DNA of 64,000 nt from Aurelia coerulea. Its lineage: Eukaryota > Cnidaria > Scyphozoa > Semaeostomeae > Ulmaridae. Below the pieces are notes generated by a model. That model worked only from the letters and a program-made list of their open reading frames with translations, was not told the origin of the DNA and made no database searches. Location: NCBI GenBank assembly GCA_039566865.1, contig CM076948.1, positions 20,781,001 through 20,845,000 on the forward strand. The letters are read 5' to 3'. Shown here piece after piece: positions 36,101 through 51,100 of the stretch; within the stretch, counting starts at the first letter, position 1; each line of letters opens with the position of its first letter. The position numbers and the translations under genes were made by a program.

Positions 36101-39100
36101 GGTCCTCATTCTTTCAGATATGCAGAACCCACTTTCCTAGGGTGGGGGTGGGGGGGGGGGTAATTATTGACTTTCAATACGGGGGAGGGGGTCCGTGCCA
36201 ATAATTGGGGTCGAAAATTTTACGTTAAAGCAATATTTGGGGTCTGTGCATTATAACATGGAAACAAATTCACTATATGGGGTTCACAGATCTGAAGAAA
36301 GGAAGAATCGTGCAATTTGGTGCAATTCATTAGTGACCCATCCAATGACCAAGAGCTGTCTTTTAAATAAATGACACCATTTTCGAGCGTTCTTAATTAC
36401 TTTGATCAAATTTCTTCTCTTCAAAATCGTTACCAAGTCCTGTCTACTCTGGTGGGGCTTAACAAATCTACCCAAAAGACACCCAATACGAACTCGGGTC
36501 TTAGTTTAAGTGATCGAAAGGTAAAGGTTTGACGGAAACCCTATAAATTGCGAATCATGAAATAACTGTTTTGGTATTATTCAAAAACTGAGAAAGATCA
36601 AGAAGCTCAAATTGAAATGATTCAAAAAGATATCAGGGGCCCCAGAAATCGATAACAATATTTGGGGTCCCCAAAACATCAGGCTTAATATTTAGGAGCC
36701 AGCAAAGAAATAGTGGCATGGACCCCCTACTGGAAGTTAGGGAGTCCCCCTTGGGTCCATTTTGTGGAATGGTTTACTGTTAGAAGTTAGGAGTGCAAAG
36801 GACATAAACAGTTTCAAATTATTGCTTAAAACACACTTTTTTTAGAATAGCTTATAGTTTATAATGTTTAAATATTCTTATTTTTGTACAGTCCCTAAAA
36901 TATTGTATATACTATAGTTTAGAATTTTAATAAATAACTATAACTATAACTATAACTATTTTCAAACATCTGCCCGAAAATTTTATGCAGCATAGAAAAA
37001 TCACAGCAAAACATTTCCACTGTTTGAAAACGTAATGTTTGCTCACAAAACGCTTTGCATTGAACAGGAATGTGGCGAGAATGTTCATTAGTGAATAATA
37101 CGATATTTTATTAAAATAAATCAATCTTAGCAGTCATTTCCATCATCCTGAAAAATGATCATTTTTGGAAATTTCTCAACAAGCACCCCTAAAGTGAAGC
37201 AAAATCTATTAAGGTAGGACATTTATAGTATGAAATAAGCACAAATACAATGAAGATATAGCTTTTCAGGGCTTTGTAGTAGTCCGAAACTTCTATAAAA
37301 AGGTCCGAAACATTTTTGTTCCAAAATGTTTTGTCTGAAATTTATTCGTTCGAAACTTTTGGCTTTTAATGCCTGGGCATAAAATTTTGAATGGCTGCTA
37401 AATAAGAGACACGTCTATGAATTTGGTCAATCACATTGCATAAGAACAAAAGCAAAAGCAAGTTTGGAGCAATTCGTTTTTGGAAAGTTGAGCTGACATT
37501 TTCCCCGAAATTCTTGGTGCAATGAAATCGTGGAACAAGTTTGCTAGAAAATTCTAAATACAAGTCTTTTTCGAAGCACTTATTGGAGTCCCAATGCTCG
37601 AGTTTAAATCAGCTCTTTAAATTTCTCTTTTAGCTAAGATATTAAAAACCTCTACTGTCAATTTGCATGTTTAAATGTCATAGCTTAAGACTTGTGCTAG
37701 TAGTATGTCCCTGTTCACTGCCTCTATGGCCAGATGTATTATGCGGTCCAACTTCAGCCTGACATCCCAGACACTGACACTCATTTGTCTTTTTCCGAAC
37801 CTGTCTCCCTTCAACTTTTCCCTTAATAATGGATATTCTCTTGCCTTCTAACACTCCTTTGAAGAAGTAAATAAGTGGGTTAACGATTGAGTTAGCAATG
37901 AGCAAAGCTTCAAGGCTCGTGCCATGTATCGAGATGGTTTTTTCAATCGCAAATGGCAATGTGCAAGCGATGAAGGATAGAACAACAAGCATGCAAGAAT
38001 ATACCAATGCTCTTTGCTTTTTGCAAAAAGTGCAATTTTCTTGCTTTTCTCTCCAGAATTTCTTGAAGCGACTTTCCTTTTTAGGAGAGCTCTTTGAATC
38101 ATGAGCAGCAGCAGGTTTTATGTCAACAGCTTCGTTAATCGTCAGCTCTGAATTTCTGGAAGCAAACTTTGGCTCTGTGCTGGTGTATTTCGTGCTGTCA
38201 ATCGAAGGGAGGGCATGAGGTGAGCGGTTACTTTGAGGCTGTTTGACAGAGGGATAGCTGCGCATTGGAATATCATTTGGGACTACATTTTGATCTGTTC
38301 CTTGGGGATTTTCCAGGCTCACTATAGTCTTGCTTGTGTTTTCCTGTGAATGAATATTGGCTAGGACATTCTTTCCTTCTTGGGGACTACTTAAACCTGT
38401 AACATCTCTGACCTTGTTTAACTGAGGTGTGCTTGGCTCGTTCGCAGTGGTTGAAATTTTAAGGCTCCCAGATTTTGATACGTGGTTCTTGGCAGTGATT
38501 TTCAGACCCAAATTTAGGCCAGAGTCTCTCTTGTGGGCTCTTTTTTGAATATTGATAACTGAATACACAATTGATACATAAAGCACAACGAAAAGAACAC
38601 ACGAAAAGTAGATGAACCTTGGCATGGAAGTGACATAGTATTCCTCGGCCTTCACCAGGGTTTCAGGCCTAATTATTACCACTACTACAAATAAACCCGT
38701 TTCTATCACCATAAACACCCAAATTGCGACGATTGCTTTCACGACTTTATTTGTTCGTACCCAAATAAGATGTCTGAGCGGGAGTTGTACAGCGATCAGT
38801 CGATCAGTGCCAATCAGGAACAAGTTGAAAAGAGAAGCTGTAAATGTGAAGATCACCATAAACATGAAAGTCTGTCTTGTTTTCTTTCTCTCGTAAAAGC
38901 ATGATAAAATACTGTAGACTATACTCGATATTCCAACCAGAAGATCGCCAGTTGCCAAGCTAAGTAATAGCTGCTCGTATGTTTTCAACTTTTTCTTCGG
39001 TTTCTTTATAAGGTAAATCTCAAATACGTTAAAAACAACCGTAACGATGCCGATTAAACCGTACACGGTGATTGTTAATGTTGGATGCATCTTGATCCTT

Positions 39101-42100
39101 TGCCACAATACTCTCTGTTTCATATAATTTTGAAATCTCCCTGTGAAACTTTTCGTATACGTGACTCTGTTTCATATAGTTTTCAAATCTCGCTGTGAGT
39201 AGATCTCGATCACTTGTAGGGAAAACGCTCGTATGATTTTCTAGCTATTAAAAATCTTCTCTCGGATTTTGTAGAATGTTAGTGGAGGATTCTACCTGTA
39301 TGGTTAACAACCATCTTACAGTTTCCAGTTTTTCTTCATCATAATCTTCTCTTTGTCAGCTCTGGTGACGAGTTCCCAACTTGTAAAGAAAGTAAAATCT
39401 CGAACAAGTTTATAGCTGCGAAATATTCTCCAGGCTTTCATAAAATTTTGGTGGAAAATTCTTCTTCACATCTCTACATGTATGGCTAACTTTCCTACAA
39501 CTTTATAACTCTAAAAATTTTCTCTAAGTCTTCAACAATTTTGGTGAAGAATTCTTCTTGATAACCCAACTTGTCCAGTAAAACCTCACAAAAATCTATG
39601 GCTGCAAACTTTCCTTTTATCTTTCAAAAATTCTTGAGAGGAATGCACCGTAATAACGTTAAACTGTCGGCCTTTCTGATATCTGGTAACTTGTTCTAGT
39701 GCTTAAAATTTCTTTGCAACATGTTACGATCTCTGTTCTGGAAGATCTGAGCGAGTTTCTACATTTCAGGTTCTCTAAGCTCTATTTTGTTTGTTTGCTT
39801 TGTGCTCTGTGGTACTAGTCTTCAAAACAGGCCTATTACGATAAAAAGCCTGAAAAATTTGCAAACTTCTGGGTTGAAGAACTAATCCACAACGCGTGAA
39901 TCCAAAATTCTGTTCTGCTGTTGACTCAAAACGCCTCAAAATGCCTTTCCTTCTTCAACTCGACTGCATTCTTTTCCAGCTTGCCCGCATCCAAAACACC
40001 TTGTTCACCTACTACGATTTGTTAATGAGATTTCTCGCTTTATAGCCCCTTTCAAAAAGTTGATGCAATTTCTGAAAATAACCCATTGATATCATTTCGT
40101 GCTGCTCAGAATTGCAGTGTCATCGTGTACAAGGCCTCTTGTACAGCTCTTTAGTGTACTTAAAAAAGAGATTAAATGTACGAGAATTTCCTTTTTTGCA
40201 TGCTTTTCTTCTATTATTAGTATTTGGGTCTGTAAAAAAGGCTTTTTATTCGCGTTGTATGTTTTGAATTGGGAGGACAGCTCTTTTCAGTAAACATAAT
40301 CGTGTCCAGAGTAGGGTTAGCTTGTAAAACGTAAATCCAAAAGGCAATCACAAAACTGCATTTTTACATTTTGATGGATTATTTTATCACCTGCAGCTAA
40401 TATGTTTCTTTATTGTTTAATTAGCCCTTTCAATCATTAGTGTACCGTTGATTAACCAACCAGATGGTTTTATTCATCCAATAAACAATACAGAAGATGC
40501 CCAGAGGAACTTGCTTAAGCAGAGCTTATGTAATTAGCTGCAAACATGGTTGATAATATCATGTGTCTTGCTTTATATTTTCACAGGCTCTTAGGCAACC
40601 TGTATTGCGACAATTTGTTTTGATTTTCATGGAATTCATAGCCTGCATCATGCATCGCTTACTGTTTCCGCTGAGATGAAAATTGAGATGAAACTTTCCG
40701 TTGAATGGAATTCATTTTCTGTGGAAACAGTGCAGTAGGGGATGTACGCCGGCTGGGATTTCATGGATTTCATTCAATTCAAAGACAAAGTTTGGGACAC
40801 GTGACGAGAAATATGGCTGCATCTGGCGCTGGAGGGACGTGCGCTGACTACATAACATCACGAAACTATTTTCATGTTTGTTTGTCATATTATTTTACAT
40901 CGATTTTCTTTTAATCTAGCTTACTATATGAGTAAACTAATCTGAATCGATGATAACGAAAAATACTACAAACAATTACATAAATATTTCCTACTATTTC
41001 ATAATCTATAATTTTCTAAGACTTGCATGAAAGTTGGCAAGCATTGTATTTGCAATTTGATCCATCCCATTGTTTATCAAACGTTTAAAAGAATTTAAAT
41101 TGTCGGTGGATTTAATTTTGTTTGGCAATGCATTCCAGATTTGAGGTCCTAATGATCAGAGGCTATTTGAACCAAAGGTGACTTTGCTTGGTCTATAATG
41201 CTGCACAGGCCCGTAGGAAGCGAGGGGGGGGCAGGGGGGCTGAAGCCTCCCCAATAATTTTTTAAAACAGTGGTGCTACGTCACATGATTTAATTAGATG
41301 TGTTGTTCTCTATTGTTTTAAGAACAATTGCCCTCCCAATCCGAAGCTTCTTCCTACGGCCCTGATGCTGCAAGTCATATGGATTTAGTGATGAATATCT
41401 AGAAGATTCTATTTTGAAAATGTCACTCATGAAAGAGACGGGTTTAAATGTTTCAATGTCTTGAAAACCTCTACACAAAGAACTCTTAGACGGGAAACAT
41501 GCATAGTACATCTTTCTGACTTCACAAGTAATTCGCTGTAAGAGGAACTGTGATCATTGTACTCAAATCTAAGAGCAGTCTTGAATCTTTTCAATTTTTT
41601 TGCAAAGTCTTAGCTGATGAAAAGAACCATACTAGTACCAAACCATGCATCATGAATTTTGGCCACCTTTACAAATTGTTTTGTTGCTGTTTCCACTCAA
41701 AAGGGGGTACTTTTTCCTGAGACACCCAGTAGATGAGGAAGAGAAGCAGCCTAGGCAAGAGCCTTGTGGAACGCCAACTTCATTTTCCTCAATGTTAGAT
41801 CAACACTGTTACCCCGACAAAATTGCTTCTTGTTGGATAGGTAAGGCTGAAACCGAGAGAGTTCTCGCTGCTGGATGCCATAAAGTTCAAAATTTTTACA
41901 AAGAATATCGCGATCGACTGTGTCAAATGCCTTTTTCAGATCAATAAACACTTAATCCCAAAAGCTTTCCAAGATCCAACCCGTTGTACCAATGATCGAA
42001 CATGTTAAGCAAACAGGTTAGTGTGGAACTTTGGCGTAAAAAGCCAGCTTGGTCAGAGGAAAAATTGCCTTTTTCTTCCATAATATGATACTGTTGTTCA

Positions 42101-45100
42101 AAGACAAATTTGTTGTTGTTGTTATTGTTGCTGCTGCTGGTGATTCAGTTGCTGTTGTTGTCAGTTCAGTTCCATCAAATATAATAAGTACCAGTACCAA
42201 AATAAATTCGATCGATACACTGTTTTTGTTGGGGATACGAATTGTCAAAGTTCAAAGCAACGGTCATCCCCCAAAAAGGAAGCCTGTGATCATGCGCAGA
42301 AAGCATGTTTGGTTTTGTGGAAAGGATGTGGGCGGATAATCCGGCCACAATCCAAACAAGAATTAGCAAAGAGACAAAGAGATTCTCGCGCATGGTAATA
42401 GGTTTCCAAGCCGTTGATCTGCTTTGAACTTTACCAGCATAACAAAAGGCTTAGACAAAAGGGGCAGTACTCGGTATCCTCAACAAGTTTCAGAAAATCT
42501 AACGGGCTTCGCTAACGTCTGCCAGAATTTTGTACGAAAATGACACCCCGGAAAAAGGCACACCCCCTTACACGGTAAGCGAGTACCTCATCCTTCAACA
42601 GAAAATTTGCCAAATTACTGAGATGCAACAAAATCAGATTTTAAAGAGGAGTCTCTTGAACTTTCGTCAATAACTGTCACAAAAAGTGCATTCATAAAAG
42701 TATAAAGGCATACCCTGTTGTCTGTAGCTTGAATTCCTGCAAGGAAAATAACCTGTGCGAATCCTAGTGCTACAACCAGGTTACAGTGAATTGCAGTTCG
42801 TTCTTGATCGAGTGTGCTGGGATAAAGAAAAGTATTGATTAGTCATCAAGCCCATAAAAATTGTTTCAGAGAGCGATGCAGGGAAATATTAAACCAACAA
42901 GACCGACCGAGCTTGCGAGGCTTGTACAGAGGCTGAGGGATAATATTTTCGGTATTTCTCAAAAGAAACAGTCATTATACACAACTTAATCTCATTCTAT
43001 ATGTTGAAGATGTTGTGGCGCAGCTGTGTAATCCACTGACTTTGCAGCTAGAAAAGTCAGGTGGACAGAGTTCGATCCCAGGTAAAACCACACCACTTAG
43101 GTGTTCCTTATTTGGTCCTAAAAGAGCAACTCCATTTTCACCTTCACCTTATGTGGATTTTTACCCAACGTTCAGGGTTCAGTGAAGGTCCATTGTATTC
43201 AAAGAGTAAAAAGATAAATATGAAAGGCAAAATGATCGAAGCCCTAGCACGAAGCTATTGCAGATGCTATAGACTTAGTAATAATAATTAGTATTAATTT
43301 GAGGCGAATAAGGCCATTTCCAGCACAGCAAGACACCTACACAATGCCAATTTGGATGAAGAAACACGTACAAAACTATTTCATGCGTTGCTGAGAGCAA
43401 TGCACGTTTTTAGAAGTTCATGGATAATCAATTGTAACGTATGTTGCTACGACAGGTGTTGTTAGTTAGTTGTTTTCGATTTGCCTTTGGAAAATGTTTG
43501 TCTTTTTACACTCGTAGATTCAAAATTTCCAGTCGTAATTTATCCCCGAACGTGAATAATAGATTCATGTTCAATGCATCAATCTTCCAGCAAAATATCT
43601 TAAATTAAAGGTGGACTTGCCAATCGTAGATTATTAAGCAATGGAAACCAAGGAGGGGATCAGTGGTGGCAGCAATCGTTGTCGTTGTTGTACTTTCGGT
43701 ATTGCACTCTTGGCATTATGCGTCTATGCTGGCCCAACATCCAATGTGACACAGTTCCAGTATTTCTCGGTACTTAATCGTATGCGTAGCATTTTTTAGT
43801 GCTTTATAGTTGGTATTTAGTTGCATATCGCAATGTACTGACAATGGGGGAAGTCATTGTCGTTTGCTCTCCATAGTATCGTACAAGTAGGGTAAAATTT
43901 TCAGGAACCCCAAAAATATCAGTTTAGCTTCATTGCAACCCAAAAACATCAGCTCATTTTATACCTTGACATCTGTAAAAGAACATAAAAGATCCTGAAA
44001 CAATGCAAATTGAGGCCAGGGTTGCCTCTAAAGAACCCAGAAATATCATTTTCACAATATTTGATGCCCAAAAATATCAAAAACATAATTTCAATTTATT
44101 TGGACCCAAAAATATCACTTTCGGCAATATTCTGACCCAAAAATATCGGACTTACCTCCCCGTATGTGCATGTGCTGAATGCCCCCCTGGGGGTAAAATT
44201 TCCGACAAAGCACCTTGATCTATCGCAAAGGTAGTAGATCAATGAACGAAAGAGCTTCTCCACAGCAAGTCTTAAACTGTATCACAAAATCTATTGCATA
44301 TGTGTCCCATTGGTAGGTATCAATAAGTATAAACACGGCAAAAGCTAGACTATAGTAGGCATCAGATATGAAAATACCTGTTTTAATGTGAAGATGAACG
44401 TTCAAATTCAGTGAGAATGCAAACAACTTACTCTAATGTGACAAAAGTAGCAAATGTCAACAATAAACCAAACAAGGAAATTCCGCAACCAATGTATGTG
44501 ATCAGCAGCAAGGCCTTTGTGTGTACTTCAGCAATCTAAAAAAAGATCATGCAACAGGTTATTTTGTTTTGTTTTTGTTTTGTTTTGCTTTTCTTTATAT
44601 TCCATTTAAAATTTACAATATTCTACCTACAAACTGCTTTACAATACCACAAGGACGATACCATGAGGAGTAAAAGATGATGACTACCCCATGGCCTTGC
44701 AAAAAAAGCTGAACTACATACAATTTTACATAAATACTACATACGATTAGAAAAGAAAAACGATAAATACTGTACTAGAAACTGTCTAACATCAGATATC
44801 AGGTTAGGGCTGTAATAACCCAAAAAAAGTCACGAGCAAACTCTTCTGTTCATTTTATTTGGATAGGATACCTGACATCAAATGTAAGACAGAATTTACA
44901 AACGAAAAGAAAATTTACTTCAAGGCACTTGGTGGTTGCATGGCATGTGACTGAAGTTTGATATAATCCTAGTCAAACCGACCAGTATTGTGGGTGAATC
45001 GTATAGTCAGTTCAAATATCTTTTTTATCTTGGTCATTAGAAAGGTCTTGGTCACCATGTAATAAGAGGTGCATTAGAAAATCGTTTGAAAAATCAGTGA

Positions 45101-48100
45101 TTTCAACAAATGGTGGTAATATATCCATTCGTTGGTCGTAATATATCAGGTTATTGCCAATGGCAGCAATAACAAGGTGCCGACGGCTAATATACAGGGT
45201 CAGTAAACAAATCTTGCACTTTTCTAAAAATCTTCAAAATTTGATATTGTGTCCAATCTCTGAAATATATTCTTGTGCTTTTTTTTCAAAGAGCAAATCA
45301 AATTATTACTAAACGATTACAGTAAAATCGTCGAGAAATTCAACGATGAGATAAGAGGTCACGGTAAATCCTCAGAACTTGACACTGTTTTCATCTTTTC
45401 CTAAAGATGTATTTTATAATTAGTTTGCTTGCTTGTTTGGACAATAAGCAGAGCTCAATCGAGAGATGTAAGGTTGTCTGTTACCCCTTTTTGGGAAACA
45501 TCGCAAGATTATATGCAGCATCAAAATGGATCACCTGAGTTAAAATTTAAGTTTCAAAATAACCTATTTGTGTTTGATAATCCAATGTGACCAAAAAATG
45601 CAAAGCCAATGAAAACAATTGCGTGTCCACATTTCTCTTGTTCAATCAGGTTCTATAGACCCTGGTCCAATTTATAGACCACACCTTTTAGCCCAGGTTT
45701 CATTTTAGAGAGCCGTTGTCACCGAGGGACCCTTTGCGGGCACACTGAAGTTTCAAACTGTCCGAAAATCAAATATGGCTTCAGCGAAAACTATGCAGAC
45801 ACACTGCAGTAGTTGAACTGGCAGAAATGTTTTGCCTTGGTCAAACTGTTCTATCAGTTCCACTACAGTGGATTTATGCTTTTTTCAGTTTAGGCCAACC
45901 TTGCTTTCTAGACAATCTAAAATTGTAGCATGCCTGCAAAGGACCCCACGTGACAATGGCTCGTCACGTATCTATCAAAAAGACAAGGCCTTACTGGAAC
46001 TTTCTTTACACTCATCAGGACAGCAAAACTAGTCATGTGACTGCTCTTTGTTTCAAGACTGTCTCCTTTCTTTGTTGATGAACAGCCTTTGTAGGACCAG
46101 CCACTTCGAGAAGAAGATTTGCTGCACGAAAAGAGAATGAATCTTAGGTCCCGTTGTTCACATGGAAACAGAACGATTATGTATCGGTTTTTGTTTCTGT
46201 TCACACGGGAACACAATCGTTCTGTTGCACAGTTTCATCAGTTCTTTCCATTCTTTCCAGCAACAACAACATCCATGCTTGCGCATTGGGAAAAATCTTA
46301 TCCGTTTTTTGGACCAGTTCTTAACCTCATTGCCTGTTCACACGGGAACGGAACGGAAAGATTGCGTATTTTCCATTTTTCATATTAATTTTTTTATCTT
46401 TCCACTTTTTGGAAAGGAAAGAATGTTATTTGAAGCGTTTCCATGTGAACGCAACCCCCTGAGCATTCCACTTTTCGACATGGAACGGAACGATTTCTTT
46501 TGACATGGAACGGGGCGACATAGAACGGAACAATTGCGTTCCGGTGTGAATGAGGTCTAACTGAAATGTTTGCAGGTGCTCCAAAATAAATTTATGCTGC
46601 GTAGGATGCATTAAAGAACACTGCTGTTACATCAACGGAGATCAGTGATTCAAACTTTTATGGTAGCTAAATGACTTGAATACAGTCCTATCGTTTTTTG
46701 CTATTTCTATCGACATCACCAAATTGCGAAATAAGGATTGGGTTCAACCAAACAGATCTAAAACCTGTCGAACGTCATCAAAAAATGGTATCGAGTTGAT
46801 CAGCACGAAACAATAACGAATACGTTTCACAATCCCAGGTACTCATTGACTCTTAATACGGGGGGGGGGGGGTCCGTGCCAATATTTGGGGTCCGAACAT
46901 TTACGTTAAATAAATATTTGGGGTCTGTGAATTACAACATGGATAAAAATTGAATATTTGGGGTCCACATATCTGAAGAAAGGAAGAATCGTGCAATTTG
47001 GCCCTGAAGTGGCGAATCATGAAATAAATGTTTTGGTATTATTCAAAAACTGAGGAAGATCAAGAAGCTCAAATTGAAATCATTCAAAAACATTTTAGAG
47101 GCCCCAAAAATAGATAACAATATTCGGGGTCTCCAAAACATCAGACTCGATATTTGGGGTCCTCAAAATATTAGGCTTAATATTCAGGGGTCAGCAAAGA
47201 AAGAGTGGAATGGACCCCCCGTACTGAGAGTTAGAGTGCCCCCTGGGCCCACAATAGCTTGAGAATAGGCAAGAAAACCTAAAATTCCCAGCACAGGCAA
47301 ACGATTCTAAATAAAAAAGATCAGTTTTCTATTTCTCATCTGAGGAATATTCTGATACCACAAGAGAATTGTTCGACTGCATCCAATCCAAACTGAGTTG
47401 CATATTTCCAGGGTGATATGCTTTGCATCATTGAACCACTGCTGATCAAAATCTATCCCTTGTTTTTGATGAATTCCACGGTTTTTGGAATTGCCTGGAT
47501 CAATTAAATAACTATTTTTGCCAATCTAGAATGTCCATCAAAATAGGAAAATTGTAAAGGTGTAGCCAAGTCATTTAGCTACTAAATAACCTGTGAATCA
47601 CTGATTTCGATTACTCTATTCTACAAACAAGTTACAGATGTCCTCGGTTTACTATTTTTTGGGCCACCCCGTACAACATAACTGAGGACTGAAATGAGGT
47701 ACCTAGAAATGATACAAACAATTCCTTTTCAAATAAGAATACAGCAAAGTCCCACCTTTAAGGAACCTACATTTTTACCTCAGCCTATTCTCTTTAATAA
47801 CCCTAACCCCTAACCCTATCCCTATAACTAGGTGGACTATTTCTCAGATATTTTTGAATGATATAACGAAGCCTATTGTTAGCCCCAATTGTTTCTCTGT
47901 TATCCTTTAAACATTTCAGGTTTTGAGTTTCTTTTAAGGTGGTTTCTTAAAGGCATTTTACTGTAACGCAGAATATGAACAAGGAAATTTACCTGCGAGA
48001 CTGCCAATATCCACCTCTGATTTCTCTGTTCTTGGGGATCTACGAGCAAATTAGTAAGGTATTTGTAAATGCTTATTCACTCTGATGAAGAAGAGGATTA

Positions 48101-51100
48101 ATCTCTTTCGACTGGATGTTACCATGGAGAAATTCATAGTGGCAGTACAACTTGGCACAACTTACACGGTGACAAAACTAAAAAACGACACAATGTAGGA
48201 ACTAGGATATATTTCTGAAGGTGTCTTTGTGCAATCATGCAATGCTCTGACTTTGCCATCAAGCCCCTAACGACAGATAGGTTCACACCCCAACCACACT
48301 AATGGAATGAATCCCAGCGCCCTGGGTGGGGCCACTTAACTATCGGGTCATACAGGGGTGTGCACCAGAGGGACTTCTGTTATGACCCAACCCCAGAATA
48401 TAGGTGAGATCTTGATGTCCAGTCCCAGAATACAAATCAGGTTTCCAAACAAGTGTTTTCATTGCAAAACAACTGAATGAGCGTTATAATATCCTAAAAC
48501 AGAAAATTAGAAAAATTTGCAGTAAAATCTATACCCTAAGCCTAGAAAATTGCAAATAAAAGTGTACCCCATTCCCAGAATTTTGTAACAAAAAACCACC
48601 AGAAACTGGCGCGCATCCCGGTATAATTGGATAGTAAAGTAGCTACCCCGAGCCCAGTGCTTTGGCGTCGAGAAACCGCAACTTCACATTCACCTTCATT
48701 AGTACGGCTGCAATATGCTCGATCTCAAGGAATGTACATCGAAATGGGCGCATCCGGGTGCCAACAATATCCATTGCTGAGAAATTACCGTTAGTTTCAT
48801 GGGTCCAGCTCTGGGAAATGGTTGCCTGGTAACAGGCTTCATTTTAAAGAACGCCTAAACGCTACGTTTCTCCAGCTATCCATGAGAACAGCTCTTTCCT
48901 ATCCAAAAATTTAAAGACCCTCAACTCTACGTGATCCTTCGCACGATCTTGAACCATCAAAACATCTTATTGGCCGTACGCAATTTATTTCCAACACACA
49001 ATAGTGGGGAGCCTAAATAGCTACACTCCCGTCACGAAAGTATACGGACAGCTGAAACAAAATGGCGTCAAATTTGACCGCTAGCCCTTCGACCCCAAAA
49101 CAGTTCAGCCGTTATGCGGCCATTTCAGGGACTGGAAACCAATTATTTTACCGCCAAAACATTGCTTATCGATCACGCAATCAAGGAAGAAATGAAAAAT
49201 GGAAAAACAAAGCAAAATGAAGTGTTCTGATAGCAAAATATGAATTTAGCTGTGAGAAAGAAAAGCAATCGAAAACAAGACAATATGTTCAACAAATTTC
49301 CAGTCTTGGAGGCTGCTACATGACAGGAGAAGATCGTTTTTTATGTCAAATGAAGCAGAAAAGATCGCAGGTTTAGGAATCATGTGAATGACATCGAAAA
49401 GACGCCTGGCTATAAAAAGGGAAAATTAAATTTGAGTCTCCCATGACTGTAGGGTTGAGATATCATCTTTGCCAAGGTAAGTTTAAATTTGTATCAAAGC
49501 CTCAAAAATATAATTAATGCCAAAGGTTGGCCTAAAGTTGGTATCATTTTGTACATCTTACATAGGGGAATCAATCTGAGCAAAATTATACAGTCCTTAA
49601 AGAATTTTCTTTGCCATAATTTGGTTTTGAGTTTGATTGCAATAATTCTGTTGTTACAAAACCTTACCTCGATCGCAGCAACTGTTTCTTTTTTCATTTA
49701 TAACTTCATTATATCGGGATTTTACTTGAATTTTCTTTCATATTTGCAAATTTCAGACTTTTCTGCACCAAGTGATGCTATTCCAGTGAACGAATTATTT
49801 GGAAGAGTATCTTAAATATCAGTTCTAAGTTGGGAGGCTCCTTTGTTATCGATTACATTTTCTCGTCGCAGCTAATTTCATGTTTTATTATCAAAACACG
49901 TTTATCTTGCCTTGTTTTTCAATTTTTTATTTCTTCCTTGATTGCGTGATCAATAAACACAATTTTGGGAGTAAAATCGTTTATTTCCACTCCCTGAAAT
50001 GGCCGCATAACGTCTGAACCGTTTGGGGGTCGAAGGGCCAACGGTCAAATTCGACGCCATTTTGTTTCGGCCGTCCGGATACTTTCGTGACGGGAGTGTA
50101 CAGGGAATGAAGCTTTCCTAATTCTTTAATTTTTCTTAGAATTGACAAGATGATGCAGCCTCGTGACTGCTTGGCCAAAATCATATTCACAATGCATGGA
50201 ATTCACTGTGAGACAGCAAAGATTCATGGGGAGTACAAGATTTTTATTAAGGGACCACCAATGTTGAATATGTTTAGAAATGACAAGGAAAGCACAGCTT
50301 CCAAATCTTTGAATAGGCTGGTGTAAAATTCTAAGACCTACCGTATTTGGTTGACAGGAATGACTTCAAAGAAACTTGAGCTAATTCCCTATAATTCTAC
50401 CGTTCGAATTCATTAAAATCTTCAACATTTTTCAGAATTACAGTGTTATTCCTTCTTTTTTAAGAATTCAAGACAAACTTTGAAAACATTAAAAACCATC
50501 GCAACTCCTAAACTTTTTAAGGAATTACAGAATAAATTCAATAAAGACTTTTGATTACGAATTAGAAGTTTTTGATAATGTCATATCCTCAGATCTTTGA
50601 AATACAAAATATGCTGTAATTTCGAAACTGAATCAAGATTTGTAAACAAAACGATCCAACGATAGAATGATAGCAAAGTAGCTAAAGTTTCTTTCAAGCA
50701 ATTCAAATAAGGATAATTTTTATACTAGATTTTTCAAAAAATTTAGTATAAAAGTTATGGTTTAAAATTTTAGTAGCAAAATAAAAATAAAGGAACTACC
50801 ATGAAAACTCTATTTAACTCCCTCTCTTATAAGCCCCTCCTCTCTGAGCCAAAATTATAAATAAATCCCTCTCTCTATTAAGCCCACCTAAATTTACATC
50901 GAATTCCATGAGTTACCAAAGATTTTCCATTTATTTAGTTAAACAAAGTCTGCATGTTAACATTCGATATGGTTTGGGATAAAACTGTGTCGTATTTATG
51001 TATTTGACTCGTTAAACTGTTGTTGAATCGCAAAATATGAGGTAATAGAACTGAAAAGCTGTCATATATATCCTTGTCATTTGAATTTGTGAATAAGCCC

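Noticed and set aside
47797..47828. Interstitial telomeric array
   Set aside because: Only about three imperfect CCCTAA units; too short to be meaningful.
49489..49815. 108-codon hydrophobic ORF inside the Tc1-like element as a transposase or membrane protein
   Set aside because: It has no DDE-type signature and is AT-rich with low-complexity hydrophobic composition typical of chance ORFs.
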